Shown one piece after another: positions 45,007-56,369 of a stretch of 64,000 bases of DNA. Every line of letters starts with the position of its first letter. Position 1 is the first letter of the stretch. Origin of the DNA: Nectonema munidae (lineage: Eukaryota; Nematomorpha; Nectonematoida; Nectonematidae); NCBI GenBank assembly GCA_030549495.1, contig JAUIRK010000673.1, positions 868,001 to 932,000 on the forward strand. The letters run 5' to 3'. The position numbers and the translations under genes are program-made. The notes under the pieces are model-generated. The model did no database searches. It worked only from the letters and a program-made list of their open reading frames with translations, and had not been told where the DNA came from.

Positions 45007-45311
45007 TTTAAAATACCGTATATTTTCGCGTATAAGGCGGTCTCTAATTTTAAGGGTCTTTACGTGGAAATAAACGGTACTCAAAATTTTACTATAAGTT
45101 TGTTTGAATATGTTGAAAAATAGCCATTTTAAAAATAAAACATACAATAATTAAAAATTGTTATAAATAATTATCAATTAAACATTTAAATTAAAAAAAA
45201 ACACAAATCAGATGAAAAAAATAAGGTTTTCATGTTTTGCTTCTTCTTTCTAACTGGTCTGTTTCCCCTCTAGTAATTTGTTCACGCCCTCGGGCGCGCC
45301 CCAATCCCCTA

Positions 45312-46567
45312 ACAAGATACCCTCCTAGACTACCATATGAAGAATCATTAAAATCCAGCAAAACTATTTTTTTTAATAAACAGCCATTTATAATTTAACT
45401 AAATTTAAAACTAAAAATAAAATTAAGAAAGCATTCAAAATTCAGGGAATAATTTTAAAAATTTGAGTAAACTTCTAATACATTGCAGCATTCTTTTCCA
45501 AAAAGATCCTATACGAATGCTTTAACAACCAAGTCTGATTCAACAAAAATTGGATTCTATCCTTCCATTCCATCTTTAGTTATTTCTAACTTTTTTTGAC
45601 AGTGGTGAAACTATAACAAATACAAGTTATTCTGTTTTAAGTGTAATAAAAATAACCAGTATACTAAACACTTACTTATTTTTTTATAACTTGTAATTTT
45701 GTGAAATATTATGATTATTATTTAACAACAAACATGTGTAATCTAATCAATTTCTTTCTTTAAACACCGCGCTTCTTTCTAATAATTGTAATAAGAAAGG
45801 TATTACCTTTTTTTAAGTAGTCTGTAACGCCTTTAAAGAAAGAATAAACGTGTATAGCTGGACAAATGGTGAGAATAGTCAAGATCGGGAGTCAAACCCA
45901 GACCCTAATCGAGACCCGACGGTCCCACTTCTAAATCTTCTGCCTGCAATAATAACTTTTGTTTTATTTGTGCGTCAAATAAATGGAATTATAATCACAT
46001 TTGTAACTCGAATATATGTACAACTTTTTGTAGTCGTTCGCAATAACAAATCATTTTTATCTTTTCTTATTGATCAAGATTTATGAGGGCACCTCTCTTA
46101 TAACTTCTAATTTTAGTAACACCTTCTATTAATGATGTTTTTCATGATCTTTTATTGAATAGATACAGTCAATTTAATTTATTAATAATGATGATCCTAT
46201 TTTTCATAAAGACGTTAATATAAGAAGAAGAATAATTTATTTCATACATAAACCACAGAGATATAATAGAGTTAAAAATGAATTAAAAAGAAAATGAAAT
46301 TATGAAACATAGAATATGTGAGAATTGTAAGAAAACTGAAGTATGTATAGGATGGTTGAAAAAGGCTCATAAGAATCGCTCTGATAAAAATTAAATTAAA
46401 TGAAAATATTACAAAGCTGGACAAATATATGATTACAGTAAAAATTGAAGAAAAATAGGATAAATATGTGATGAGAAATTGAAAACAATGAAGGAACAAA
46501 ATTTCTATTTACTATATACACACATAAATATAGTTTGTAAAATAATAAAAATAATTATAATTTACAC
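45312..46567. other. No supported gene
   Basis: AT-rich. A + frame at 45850-46086 has no recognisable domain. Frames around 46272-46499 are low-complexity. Confidence 0.45.
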
Positions 46568-46579
46568 CAGTATTCAAAC

Positions 46580-46753
46580 GAGCCTCAATGGTTGTTAGGG
46601 TGTACTTCTCAGCTTAACATTTGAAGGTCAGGGGTTCGATCCACAACGCTCCCAACTCTAAAAACAAATTCACAAAAATTGTGATTAACCATCTTAAGCA
46701 TAATGCGAGCATATAGCCTTACGGCTGAAAGTGCTTTGATATCTCCAACCAAA
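46580..46753 (+). repeat. tRNA-derived SINE, copy 2
   Basis: The 12-mer CAGTATTCAAAC lies at 46568-46579 and 46754-46765, bounding a 174 bp insert exactly. The head has an A-box-like TGGTTGTTAGGGTG and a perfect B box GGTTCGATCC (46633-46642). The body (CTAAAAACAAATTCACAAAA, GATTAACCATCTTAAGC) and tail (GTGCTTTGATATCTCCAACC) match the copy at 10434-10585. Confidence 0.85.
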
Positions 46754-46789
46754 CAGTATTCAAACAACATATCTATACAAAAATAAAAC

Positions 46790-46862
46790 AAATAAAATTT
46801 GCCTTTACAATCTTAGGTGAATCATATTTGGTAAAAATATTATTGAAATGATTATTCCATAG
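46790..46862 (-). repeat. 60 bp segment duplicated from within the adjacent LINE
   Basis: TTTACAATCTTAGGTGAATC and about 40 more bases are repeated almost exactly at 48555-48616. At 48555 it encodes part of the LINE linker between endonuclease and RT; here it sits beyond the RT end. This suggests a second truncated copy or a rearranged insertion tail. Confidence 0.6.
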
Positions 46863-47231
46863 TTTACAAATTTTAAACTTTAAAGAAGTATTTGATTTAG
46901 AATCAAAAAAGGCCAAACGAAGTTCATAGAGATGTTCAAATTTGAGAAGTCTAAATGTGTGAAAAAGTTCTGAGGTTGGAAAAAGAAGAAGCTTGTTAAA
47001 AATGACACGAATTGCTTTTTATGTGTTGAAATAATATTGCTCCAGTTTGAGTAACCCCAGTGTTCAACGCTTTAAGTAAGATGGGAACAAAAAGTGAGTT
47101 ATAAATCATGATTTTTATTTTTAAAGGCGGTAAATTTTTGAAAGACTTTAATTTTCCAATAACAGAATTTAATTTAGCTAATACATGAAATCTATGAGTT
47201 CTACAGTTAAGTTTAGTATCAATAAAAAGGC

Positions 47232-48018
47232 CTACTGATAATCGAGTTCAGGCACAGTTATTCTTTTTGAATTTGAAAAAATCATTGCTTTACTTTTGTT
47301 AATATTAACACTTAGACTATTGAGAGTAAACCAATTTGAAATATTTTCAAAAATCTTTTTGTCAACGGAGACTTTAAAAGGAATTAAAATGGCAACAGCA
47401 TCACCATACATAAACAAGTCAAAAAGCTCACATACTTTATGAAGATCATTTATGTAAACACTAAATAGTAGAGGACAAAGAATCGATCCTTGTGGCACCT
47501 CACTATTTACAGGAAGATAGTTGGACAAAGTATTTTTAACACTAACACATTGGAATTGATAACTTAGATATGATTTCATGAAACTACATGATTTTTGATC
47601 AAACCCAAGTTTGCTGGGTTTGCAAATCCAGAAAAAGCGAAATAACCGAAAGTTTTTCATCAAACTTATTTATTTTATTATCAACAAACAAATGAGAAAG
47701 GGAAGTTGAATGATTTGTTCTGAAGCCAAATTGTTTGGTTATTTTTTCGGAAAAATAATCATAGATTATGCTGTAGATAAGCTTTTCAAAAATTTTGGAT
47801 AGAGTTGATATTGACCTATAATTAGATATTACGTGTTTACTGCGTTTTTTAAAGATAGGGATAACCTTGAAAATTTTAGGAAATATGAAAAGTTCAAGAC
47901 AAGAATTGTATCCTATCAGCAAACGAGGAGCAATCTTTTGAACAAAATTTTGAATCAAAGTTACAGAGATATGAAAAACATATTGCACAAAAGATTTTTT
48001 AAGACTAATATCGTTCAA
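47232..48018 (-). pseudogene. LINE reverse transcriptase (3' part of split LINE)
   Basis: Two overlapping minus frames. The first (47599-48018) has NYRSISTLSKIFEKLIYSII and FGFRTNHSTSLSH; the second (47232-47663) has SEVPQGSILCPLLFSVYIND and the active-site box as MYGDAVAIL, where the usual [FY]ADD is altered to YGDA. So even apart from stops the enzyme would be dead. Confidence 0.75.
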
Positions 48019-48839
48019 AGTGAGTTTGTCAAACGCAAAGCTAGTATTGCTAATTTGAGGTAAATTATACTAATCTGTCCGACTATTGCAAAAATGTTGA
48101 TTAAAACAACTAGCGATAGAGCTTTCATTTCCTATTACATTACCGTCAATTTTTAAACAAATTTTATCTGACGAACAATTGGATAAGTTGTTGAGTCTCT
48201 TCAACTTATCGGCCTAGAAAAACAAAAACTGAAGTGTTGTAGTAAAACCTATTTTTCAAAACACGAGTAAGAACTTTTATTTTTTTCCTATAAAAGGCAA
48301 ATTTATTTTTTAAAGTAAGTTGTTATTTTCAGAATTTTTTTGAGACGATAAAACAAACGTTCACGAACTCTAATTGACTTCATTAGTCTAGGATTCATCC
48401 ATGGATTATGGGAATTAATATATTTTCTTTTTTATTAGTTTTTTCAATATCGTGCACATTTCAACTTCTTTCGAGATAATATTGTTCAAAATCATAAAAA
48501 AAGAATTCGGATCATCATAGTAAGGATGTAAAATGTTATGAAAATCAAGACAGTTTACAATCTTAGGTGAATCATATTTGATAAAAATATTATTGAAATG
48601 ATTATTCCATAGTTGGATGTCAACTTATAATAATCAATTTTTCTAATATTGATGACTTCATTTATTGTCTTAACATCAAGAGACAATAAAAGAGAATAGT
48701 GATCTGATATACATGAAGCAAGAACATGACTATCATACTGAGTGAATGGATGACTAACAAAAAAATGATCTATTAGAGTTTGTGATTAGGGACCAGTAGG
48801 TTTTGTTATGCGCAACCTATATGAGAAAGCTGTCATTAA

Positions 48840-48969
48840 CCCGTTAACGACCAGAATAATCAGACGATATCTAGTATAAAGCAGAAGATTTGTATTAAAA
48901 ATCATTAATAAACGCAGTCGATTCACTTTTTTTTAAAGTCGACATATGTCGATTGTGGTCGATAACCGG
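48840..48969. mobile_element. 130 bp piggyBac-type MITE
   Basis: Flanked by TTAA at 48836-48839 and 48970-48973. Inverted ends CCCGTTAACGACCA and CCGGTTATCGACCA (12 of 14 match), the pattern of piggyBac terminal repeats. It contains GTCGACATATGTCGA, an inner palindrome. It lies within the LINE endonuclease region. Confidence 0.75.
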
Positions 48970-49788
48970 TTAAATTAAAAATGCTACTTGTTTTAGAACT
49001 ACAATCAACATTGAAAAGATTAATATTAAAATCACAAAAAATAACATTTATTGACTTATTATCGAAAGTCCAGCGATTCTTAACCGGTAGGGCGCGAAGA
49101 AATTTCTAGAGGGGGCACAGACCAGTTAGTTAAAGAAGGAGCAAGGAATGAAAACCATTTTATAAATACATTTTCTTCTTCTACTTTTCTTATTTTATTC
49201 TTTACTCTGCTGCGACATCATCCACTTACATGAAATTGACTCAATTTTATTTATAAATAAGCTATACGCCAGCTTTCGGATCTGTTTTAGATCTACAAGT
49301 TGCGTCATTAACGATCAATCAATCAATTATTTATAACAATTTTTAATTATTGTATGTTTTATTTTTAAAATATCTATTTTTCAACATATTCAAACAAACT
49401 TATAATAAAATTTCGAGTTATTTCCACGTATAAGACGACCCTTAAAATCCAAAATTTACCTTATATAGAGGTTGCCTTATACGCAAAAATATACGGTATT
49501 TTTAATACAGAATTTTGTTTGTTTTAAAATAATCTGCATTCTCAATTATAAAAACATATTCGTGTAAAATAGCAGATTTTTTTGATATTTTCTTGCCATT
49601 TTAACATTTGTTGATACAAAATAAAAAATATGCATATCAAATGCAAAAAAAAAATTAGCAGTACACTAATAGTTTTTTTGTATATTAAATAATATTTAAT
49701 TTTTTTGTTTTTTAGTTAAATTTTTAATCTTTAAAACTTATATTTGATAGAATAAAATAGTTAAATTTTTTTAATTTAATTTTTTCAA

Positions 49789-51637
49789 ATGAATTTGAAA
49801 AAAAGAAAATATGATAATTATCTCAAATACGGATTTGTCTTTCTTCAAAACGGTGATATTCAAGTCCCTCAATGTATTATTTGTTATAAAACCTTGAGCA
49901 ACGATGCAATGAAACCGCCTCGTCTTGAAAGGGACTTGAAAACAACGCACCTGCACTTGCAAATAAACCACTTACATTTTTCGAGGCTAAATGGGAATCA
50001 TTGAAGGACGTTAAATTGGAAGATCTGACTTTTTTTCTACAACAAAATTCAAAAACTGTTCAAGCTTATTATGAAATAGCCCTGCTGATAACAAAAACTA
50101 AAAATAAAAGCCATGATATCGAAGAAACTTTGATAAAACCATGATTACTTCTTGCATCTGAGCTCGTTTTAAGGAAAGATTGTTCAAAAAAGCCTTCGCA
50201 TATTTCTTTGTCGAACGACACCATGAAAAAAAGAAATAACGAACTTTCTCAGGACATCAATGTTCAAGTTTTGCAGAAGATTAAAGATTCACCGTTTTTC
50301 GCTATTCAGTGTGCTGAAACTACGGACATAGCACAGTGTTCTCAATTAATAGTTTTTGCTCGTTTTTTGTCGGGCAATTGTATGAGGGAAAGAAATGCTG
50401 TTTTGCCACTCTTTAGAAAGGCGTACAACAGCATCAGCAATTTTTCAAGTTGTCTCACAAATTTTTGAATAAAATCAACTTTCATGGGATTCGCTTGCTG
50501 GCGTGTGTACTAATGGAGCTCCGGCTATGCTTGGCTCTCAGTCTGGTTTCACTGTTATAGAGAAAAGAATAAAGATATTTCAATTACACACTGTATAATT
50601 CATCGTGATTAGCATCTCGAGCCTTGCCTTCAGAATTAGATGACGTTTTAAATTTGGCCATCAATATTGTCAAATTTATTAAAATGAAGCCTTGAATTGT
50701 CGTCTCTTCAAGCTTCTGTGCGACGATATGGAATCAGAGACCCGTGCCTTGCTTTTTTACACAAAAACCCGTTGGTTATCGAAAAATAACATGCTTGCGA
50801 GGCTTTATGATTTACGTAACGAGGTAGAATTTTTTTTAAATACACAAAAGGAAAAAGATCTTTATGTAAGATTTAAATCATATGCTTTTCAACTTTATTT
50901 GGCTTATCTTGTGGATGTTTTTGAAGCTTTAAATACTCTTAATCTTAAACTGCTAGGGAAAAACATCAATATTTTGACTCACGATGATGTGATTCGAACG
51001 TTCGGCCGGCGGGCCGCCAGTTGGTGGGGGTGGCGGGGGGGGGGGGGGGGGATGGCTAAACTTGATCTCTGGAAATCTCGGATTCAGCAAGAGAATGCAT
51101 AGAACTTTAGTAACTTGGAATTGGCTCTGAATCAAAATGTTTTAAATTGTGATTTGAAAAAACAAATATGCACACATTTAGAAAATTTAAAAGAAGAATT
51201 TATTAGATATTTATCGGATGTAGATAAAAATCGGCAAGACTGGAAATTTATAATAAATCCCTTCCAATCTGAGATTGAAAATGTTCCAGATGATGCCCAA
51301 GAAGAGTTTCTTGAATTAAAATTTAACTCTAACGCTGAAAATACCTTTAAAGAACTGGATCTTGAAGCTTTCTGGATAAAATATCACCCCATCTACCCCA
51401 AACTTGCTAGTAAAGCTTTCAAGCTTACTTTTTTTCTTCGGATCTACTTATCTTTGTGAAGCTGCATTTTCGGCTTTGTTTTCAATTAAAACAAAATCAA
51501 GAAGCACACTCAACATAGAAAATGATTTACGCTGCGCGATTTCTGGCACTGAACCGCCTATTCAAAAAATAGTGGCAAAAAAACAATTTAAAAATCGCAC
51601 TAATAAAATTTTAAAATTTTTTTCAACAAATGTTTAA
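49789..51637 (+). pseudogene. hAT transposase of copy B (ZBED5/SCAND3-like)
   Basis: Starts MNLKKRKYDNYLKYGFVF and continues with a BED finger (PQCIICYKTLSNDAMKPPRL, then R-DLKTTHLH). The core is open at 50208-50468 (FFAIQCAETTDIAQCSQLIV), the middle at 50692-51102 (LFYTKTRWLSKNNMLARLYD with the RW motif), then 51115-51459 and the tail 51404-51637 (FGSTYLCEAAFSALFSIKTK). A G-rich insert at about 51004-51050 splits one frame. Five or so breaks in all. Confidence 0.8.
51004..51050. other. G-rich block interrupting copy B
   Basis: Between GATTCGAACGTTC and ATGGCTAAACTTGATC this copy has about 47 bases (CGGCCGGCGGGCCGCCAG, then G-runs) that copy A lacks (A has GCCATGAACGTTCGAATCGC across the site). 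The likely cause is misassembly or a sequencing artefact. Confidence 0.6.
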
Positions 51638-51860
51638 AAAGGGAGAAACAATAGTTTCTTTGGAAGAATAAATATAGTAAAATTTAAAGCACATTAAAAA
51701 TATTTGATGCTGAGTATCGATGAGATCAAATTCATTCTTTGATAATTGTATGGGGGTATGATTTCAATTGATAAATGGGGAGTACAAAAATAAAAAAGTC
51801 TAAATTGGAAAAATAAAAAAAGTCTAAATTGCGTTGAGAAAAAAAGGTTGAAAAACACTG

Positions 51861-52248
51861 ATCTAAACTAAGCATAAAAGATTCAAAATCTAAAAGAAAT
51901 TCATCAAAACTAATAGAAGAATCATTGGGAGGGCGATAAATGTTATGAAAATGTAAAAATAGAAAAATTTCTATCGAAAAAGTTTCAAAATGAAATGATT
52001 TAAAATTGCTATGTTGAATCGACCAAAAACACGATGTCAGGAAATTTGGAATTAAGAGATTGAGCATTGAGTGACATTGTGTTAAAATTTTTATTAAAAA
52101 TCAAAGATTTCGGAGTATAATGAAAATTAGTACTAAGATATTCTTCATACTTCAAATAGTTATCAAAAAAATCAATACTCAATAAATCTAACGTCTTATT
52201 AAAAGAAAATTCATGGTTCATGAGAAAAAGAAGTATTATTTTTAACAA
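51861..52248 (-). pseudogene. LINE endonuclease N-terminal half
   Basis: Contains MSLNAQSLNSKFPDIVFLVD (the conserved N-A-x-S-L opening of LINE endonucleases) and after a shift IFLFLHFHNIYRPPNDSSIS (the YRPP motif). The second half resumes at 49070 beyond the hAT insertion, with FCDFNINLFN and, near 48700, SDHYSLLLSL. Confidence 0.75.
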
Positions 52249-52280
52249 AGTTCAAAGAAGAAATATATGACTTACATATG

Positions 52281-53106
52281 CTATATGATTACAATCTTTA
52301 CAATCCTAAACTTACAATTATAACAAAGATACCTAGACGGTTCATTTTTGGACGTACATTCATTGGAACAATGTTTACAAGAGCAATACTTACAAAAATT
52401 GGAATCACTTTTACAAAGTTTAGTATTATGTCCGTACTGTAAACATTTAGTACAAAATTTCACATAATAAAAAGGATATGACCGTATTCTATTCAAATTA
52501 AAAAAGATTAAAAAGTCATCATACTTCAACTGATCATAAACTTTGGAGAACAGTGAAAACACAACAATCTTTTTGCCATCAAATTTAGTGTTCCTTGAAA
52601 AAAAAACATCAAACCTTTCACCTTCATCTTTGAGCTTTTCAATCCATTTATTTTTCTCAAGTACCAAGTCTAAAACTTCAGTGTCTCAAATTTCACTATC
52701 AACTTTAAAATGAAGCTTAGGGGAAAAAACAGGAGTACTTTTGAATGAAAAATGAGTAGTCATCAAAACATTTTTAGTTTTTTCAAAAGAATTTTTGTTC
52801 GGTAGTTTATATAAATCAGTATCACGGAACATCAGATTTTATAAAAACAGTAGTGTTTACTTTAGCGACATCAGCGTACAGAACTTTAGGAGACGATACT
52901 TTGTTTTCGTTTGGTAGACAAGACAAAATCTGATTTAACTGAGTGTTAAAAGAGTCAAAGATGATATTTTGAAAAGAAGTAAAATCAAGTAAGGAAGTGA
53001 GTTCAGTTTTAATGTCTTTTTTTGTTAGAGTATTATCTACTTTACTCACTAGGTTTTGAATTTTCAAAATGAAAAAATCCATGTTATAGAAGAAATGATA
53101 TCGCAA
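52281..53106 (-). pseudogene. LINE ORF1 (zinc knuckles) of split LINE
   Basis: Minus frames 52822-53106 (MRYHFFYNMDFFILKIQNLV, VSKVDNTLTKKDIKTELTSL) and 52281-52667. The latter contains CTKCLQYGHNTKLC, a perfect C-x2-C-x4-H-x4-C knuckle, and CKYC...CKHCSNEC and CYNC further cysteine groups. The acidic N-terminus may be a coiled coil. Role: RNA-binding partner of ORF2. Confidence 0.75.
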
Positions 53107-54300
53107 ATCAATGGAAAAAATATGGTTTAATTATTTAAAAAGGACTCAAAAAGTCGGCATGTTTTTAGTTGAGTTGAAAAGTGAACCATTTTATAAGTCT
53201 CAATTGTCAATTTTTAAGCTCCAATTTTTGAGATATCTAAAATTTGACCCAAACAATAAATTTACATAACTGTCATTTAATACTAGGGTTCAATAAATGT
53301 GGATTAATTCTCCTGTTAACTTCTATGATTTTCATGATTACAAATTTGCTTCTCACCCTTGTACTCTATCTTCACATTCAGGACTTGCTTTTTTCGTTCA
53401 TAATGATATTTTTTTACTTTTGGGCTAGTGTAATAAGTAATAACTATGCATATAGGCATATATTCATAATGAGATTCAAAGAAGGCAAACAAAATTATAA
53501 GGGAGAGGGGAAAGTGAAGCTCAGCCTATCTCTCCCCCTTAGCCACTTGCTGGTATACAAATAAACTTGCTGGTATCTAGATCAATAGATACAAGTAAAT
53601 AACAGAATATGTAATTATTTTAGTTATAACATGATAATAATTAATTGCAGTAAAATTAAATAAGTTTACAAAAATTTGAAAATCAATATCTGTATGCGGG
53701 TTTTGTGAGTCTTAGTTCAATTCGTTTTATCAGAATATTATATTAACTTTTTTTTTTATAAAAGAGTGTTTTTTTACAAAAAAAAGGCTTTGTTCCCGCT
53801 ACTTGTTCCTAACTATGACTGCCCACCACTGCGAATAATGTAACCTATATAAGTTGTATTAAATGAAATAGCGATTTGGCCAAAGCTATGCCCTATACAA
53901 AATTAAGGTAGAGTCTTATAAAATGTTTGCAATTAGTTGTGGATGGGTTTGAGAAATGAATGTCACTACTCAATTTCATAGTTAGATGCGAAAGCAGAAA
54001 TGAAAACAAACAGACTGCACAGAATTTAGAAAGGATGCTAAGAAATAGACAAAAAAAAGAATACTGTTAATTACAATGGAAAAATGGCAGCAAAGTATCA
54101 CACTCATGGTAAGTCCAGCAGCTTTTAAGAGCGGCTTGATTCATGATTACGTAATGTGTGGAAAGAATTAAGAAAATGGTAAAAATGTATTAAGCTTTAT
54201 ATTTGATAATGATTTGAATCTATATTTGTAGTATTTAAATTATAAATTTATAATATTAATAAAATTTATATGAATGTGAAGTTAAAATAAATAGAAATTA
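53107..54300. other. No supported gene
   Basis: AT-rich. A hydrophobic + frame (53244-53564) has no homology I recognise. Probably includes the LINE 5' untranslated region. Confidence 0.45.
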
Positions 54301-54673
54301 CTAATAAAACTTAGTACGTAATGCATACAAGTTATCAGAGATTAATTGACTGGATTCAAGACAGTAAAAATGACTCAGCTTCATTGATGAATTTTCAAGA
54401 ATTTTAGAGCGAACGACCGTTAGTGCATTGGTAAGGACTAGAAAGGGATCCTTCAGGAAAATAGTGGTGTCAATTTGATGGGTTCGATTTAAGTAGAGAT
54501 CTTTGGTCTTCTTGGATGAGCGAGGATCTGTAATACAAGTTGGGCTCGGAAAAACTCGTAAATGCTTTGAATAAGGGGCGATCTTCTTCTTCTTCAATGC
54601 TCTTAAGGATCTTCAGAATCTTAAAAAATTTAACGGATGTAGAGTTGGTAAAAAAGACACGTCTAACATTCAT
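54301..54673 (-). other. Unassigned open frames
   Basis: Two overlapping minus frames: MNVRRVFFTNSTSVKFFKIL with KSIEEEEDRPLFKAFTSFSE (54470-54673), and YLNRTHQIDTTIFLKDPFLV with LTNALTVVRSKILENSSMKL (54301-54597). They could be one frame with a shift, a lost gene or chance. No family was recognised. Confidence 0.25.
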
Positions 54674-56369
54674 ACTACGCGTAAAAATAACACTGGATAT
54701 AAATTATAATCTATGCGAACATTTCCTCAAAACTACTACAAATTTAAATTGATATACAAAAATCAGCATATTCAAATTTAAGGATATTTGGATCCATTAT
54801 TATTTTGAACAAAAACTATAATCACGAAAACAGTTTTCTTTTTCGAGAAATAATTTTTTTTAAAAATAGGAGATAATTTTAATACTATGTGTTTATAAAC
54901 CAAAATTTTTATTTGCGAAAGTGAACGGTGATTAAGATCAATTCACAATCAGAAGTGAGTTTTTGATATATTATGAGAGAAATAAACAAACAATATATTA
55001 ATAAACTAGAAAATTTAATAAGATATCACTAGATAAAAACCATAGATCTTAATACATACTTCTAACATCATCATCAATTCCTTTCATCTCCATTTTAGTT
55101 ATTTTGATTGGTCCTCAAATGAGTACTAACGTATGAAACTAAAAAATTATTAAAAAACATAATTTTCTTTTCCTAATAATTACTTATTTTTGAAAAGTTT
55201 AAAAAATAATTAGTTTTAGAATTTCAACAATTTTCAAAACAAAACTTACTTTTTTAAGAAGACGTAGTTTTACTAAATTTAAAGCAAAACTATAAAAAGG
55301 TAGAAATAATAAAAATGTATTTAAATAGTTAATGGTTGGGATACTAAAGTTGTAAAAAAAATAATAACCTCCCAAAATGTAAAATCAGATCTTCTTAAAT
55401 TCGTTTTTGGCTGGTCTCAAATGAGTTGCATGGTAAATAATGGGTTATTAAACGCACATTTTCTTGCATGAGGTTTATAAGATGTCTTTTATGATTTTTC
55501 TCTCATTAAAATGAAAAATTGATTTTCAGACAAATAGTAAAAACCTTAATTGAAAGAGTGAAGCAAGCTATTAGATGTTACAAGACAGGAAAAATGATAC
55601 AGCAACAAGTGATAACAATCCATGACTATAAAAATATGACACAAATGAACATAATATGTAAAAGATGCAAATCAGGTTAATAAACTCTTGAAATAGCCTT
55701 GGTTTGAGGAAATTGTGTAACAATTATACAACATCCAGTGATATATTAAACCATTTTCAAAAACGCCAACAGCTTTAATTGTTGTTTTTTCCTGCTCTAG
55801 AAGGACTTAAATGAAAAATCGTAACATGAATAACATTCCTTTCTAGTATGCTATTTTCATATCCAAAATTTTTCAAAATATTTAATTCCATTTAATTCTT
55901 TATACGAAACGTATTGTTACAATTCTTCTATAATAAATTTAAAAATTATAGAAAAAAGCCATAATTAAAAAAAAGAAATAATAAGAATTGGGAAAATATT
56001 TTTTAACGTAGGTTCTTGCATGTATGCATACATTTAATTTTGCTAGCTTTAAATGACATTGTTAACATATTTTTTGAAAACAATATATTTTTCATCTATT
56101 TAAACCCCTAACGCAAATTTTCATATTCTATCGCAAAGTTTTTGCTCACATAAATTCAATTAAACCAATAAATGAAATTTGTATTGACGTAACTTCTAAA
56201 AAGTCTATTCAGTTTTTGCCAAATATTCACAATCCATAGTTTTATAATGATATTCAGATACAATTATATTTGTTAAGTTACATATTTTATATTTCTTCTT
56301 TAATAAAATATTGTTTTATTAAAGTAACTTTGTCTTTTTATTCTCAAAGGTAAACCAAAAAATAGGGTG
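54674..56369. other. No supported gene
   Basis: AT-rich with closed frames. No repeats detected by eye. Confidence 0.5.

Larger units (their letters stand above)
41853..45311 (-). mobile_element. ZBED-type hAT, copy A (inverted mate of 49071-51860)
   Basis: The left end CAGTGTTTACAACC at 41853 is the 3' terminal repeat. The right end near 45311 is decayed but still matches the mate inward of it (CTAACTGGTCTGT, CCCCTCTAG). On minus: a BED finger remnant (about 43866-44110), the core with FAIQCAETTDIAQCSQLIVF (43542-43802), FRYLSDVDKNRQDWKFIINP-like residues (42332-42595) and the dimerisation tail FGSTYLCEAAFSALFSIKTK (42077-42286). Two later insertions interrupt it: a homopolymer-rich block at 43093-43433 and a MITE at 44490-45006. 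It shares at least one stop with copy B (N-A-stop before NFSNLELALNQ), so the common parent was already broken. Confidence 0.85.
49071..51860 (+). mobile_element. ZBED-type hAT, copy B (inverted mate of 41853-45311)
   Basis: Begins CAGCGATTCTTAACC and ends GGTTGAAAAACACTG, a hAT inverted terminal pair. Internally it matches copy A throughout except for A's two inserts. Both share near the 5' end a block with CGTATAAGACGACCC (49435) and ACGCAAAAATATACGGTA (49481). Parts of the transposase are very close by eye: the 80 residues from MELALNQN are the same in both. It is inserted into the endonuclease of the split LINE. Flanking 8-mers do not match, so the duplication has decayed or the ends were altered. 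Confidence 0.85.
46862..53106 (-). mobile_element. Jockey-like LINE split by a hAT insertion
   Basis: In minus order: ORF1 with zinc knuckles (52281-53106), start of the endonuclease (51861-52248), hAT copy B (49071-51860) as an insert, rest of the endonuclease and linker (48060-49070), RT (47232-48018) and 3' region. The endonuclease is cut between FESFMLSLD and SINVIFCDFNINLF. It has the same layout as the LINE at 10768-14400, a related family. Several stops and shifts outside the insertion. Confidence 0.8.

Noticed and set aside
44675-45147. Repeated SPHYFHKTVRP peptide in overlapping minus frames
   Set aside because: The repeats are subterminal units of a nonautonomous DNA element; no start, domain or conservation.
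53244-53564. Hydrophobic 106-codon + frame as a membrane protein
   Set aside because: AT-rich codons give hydrophobic residues by default; no homology or splice context.
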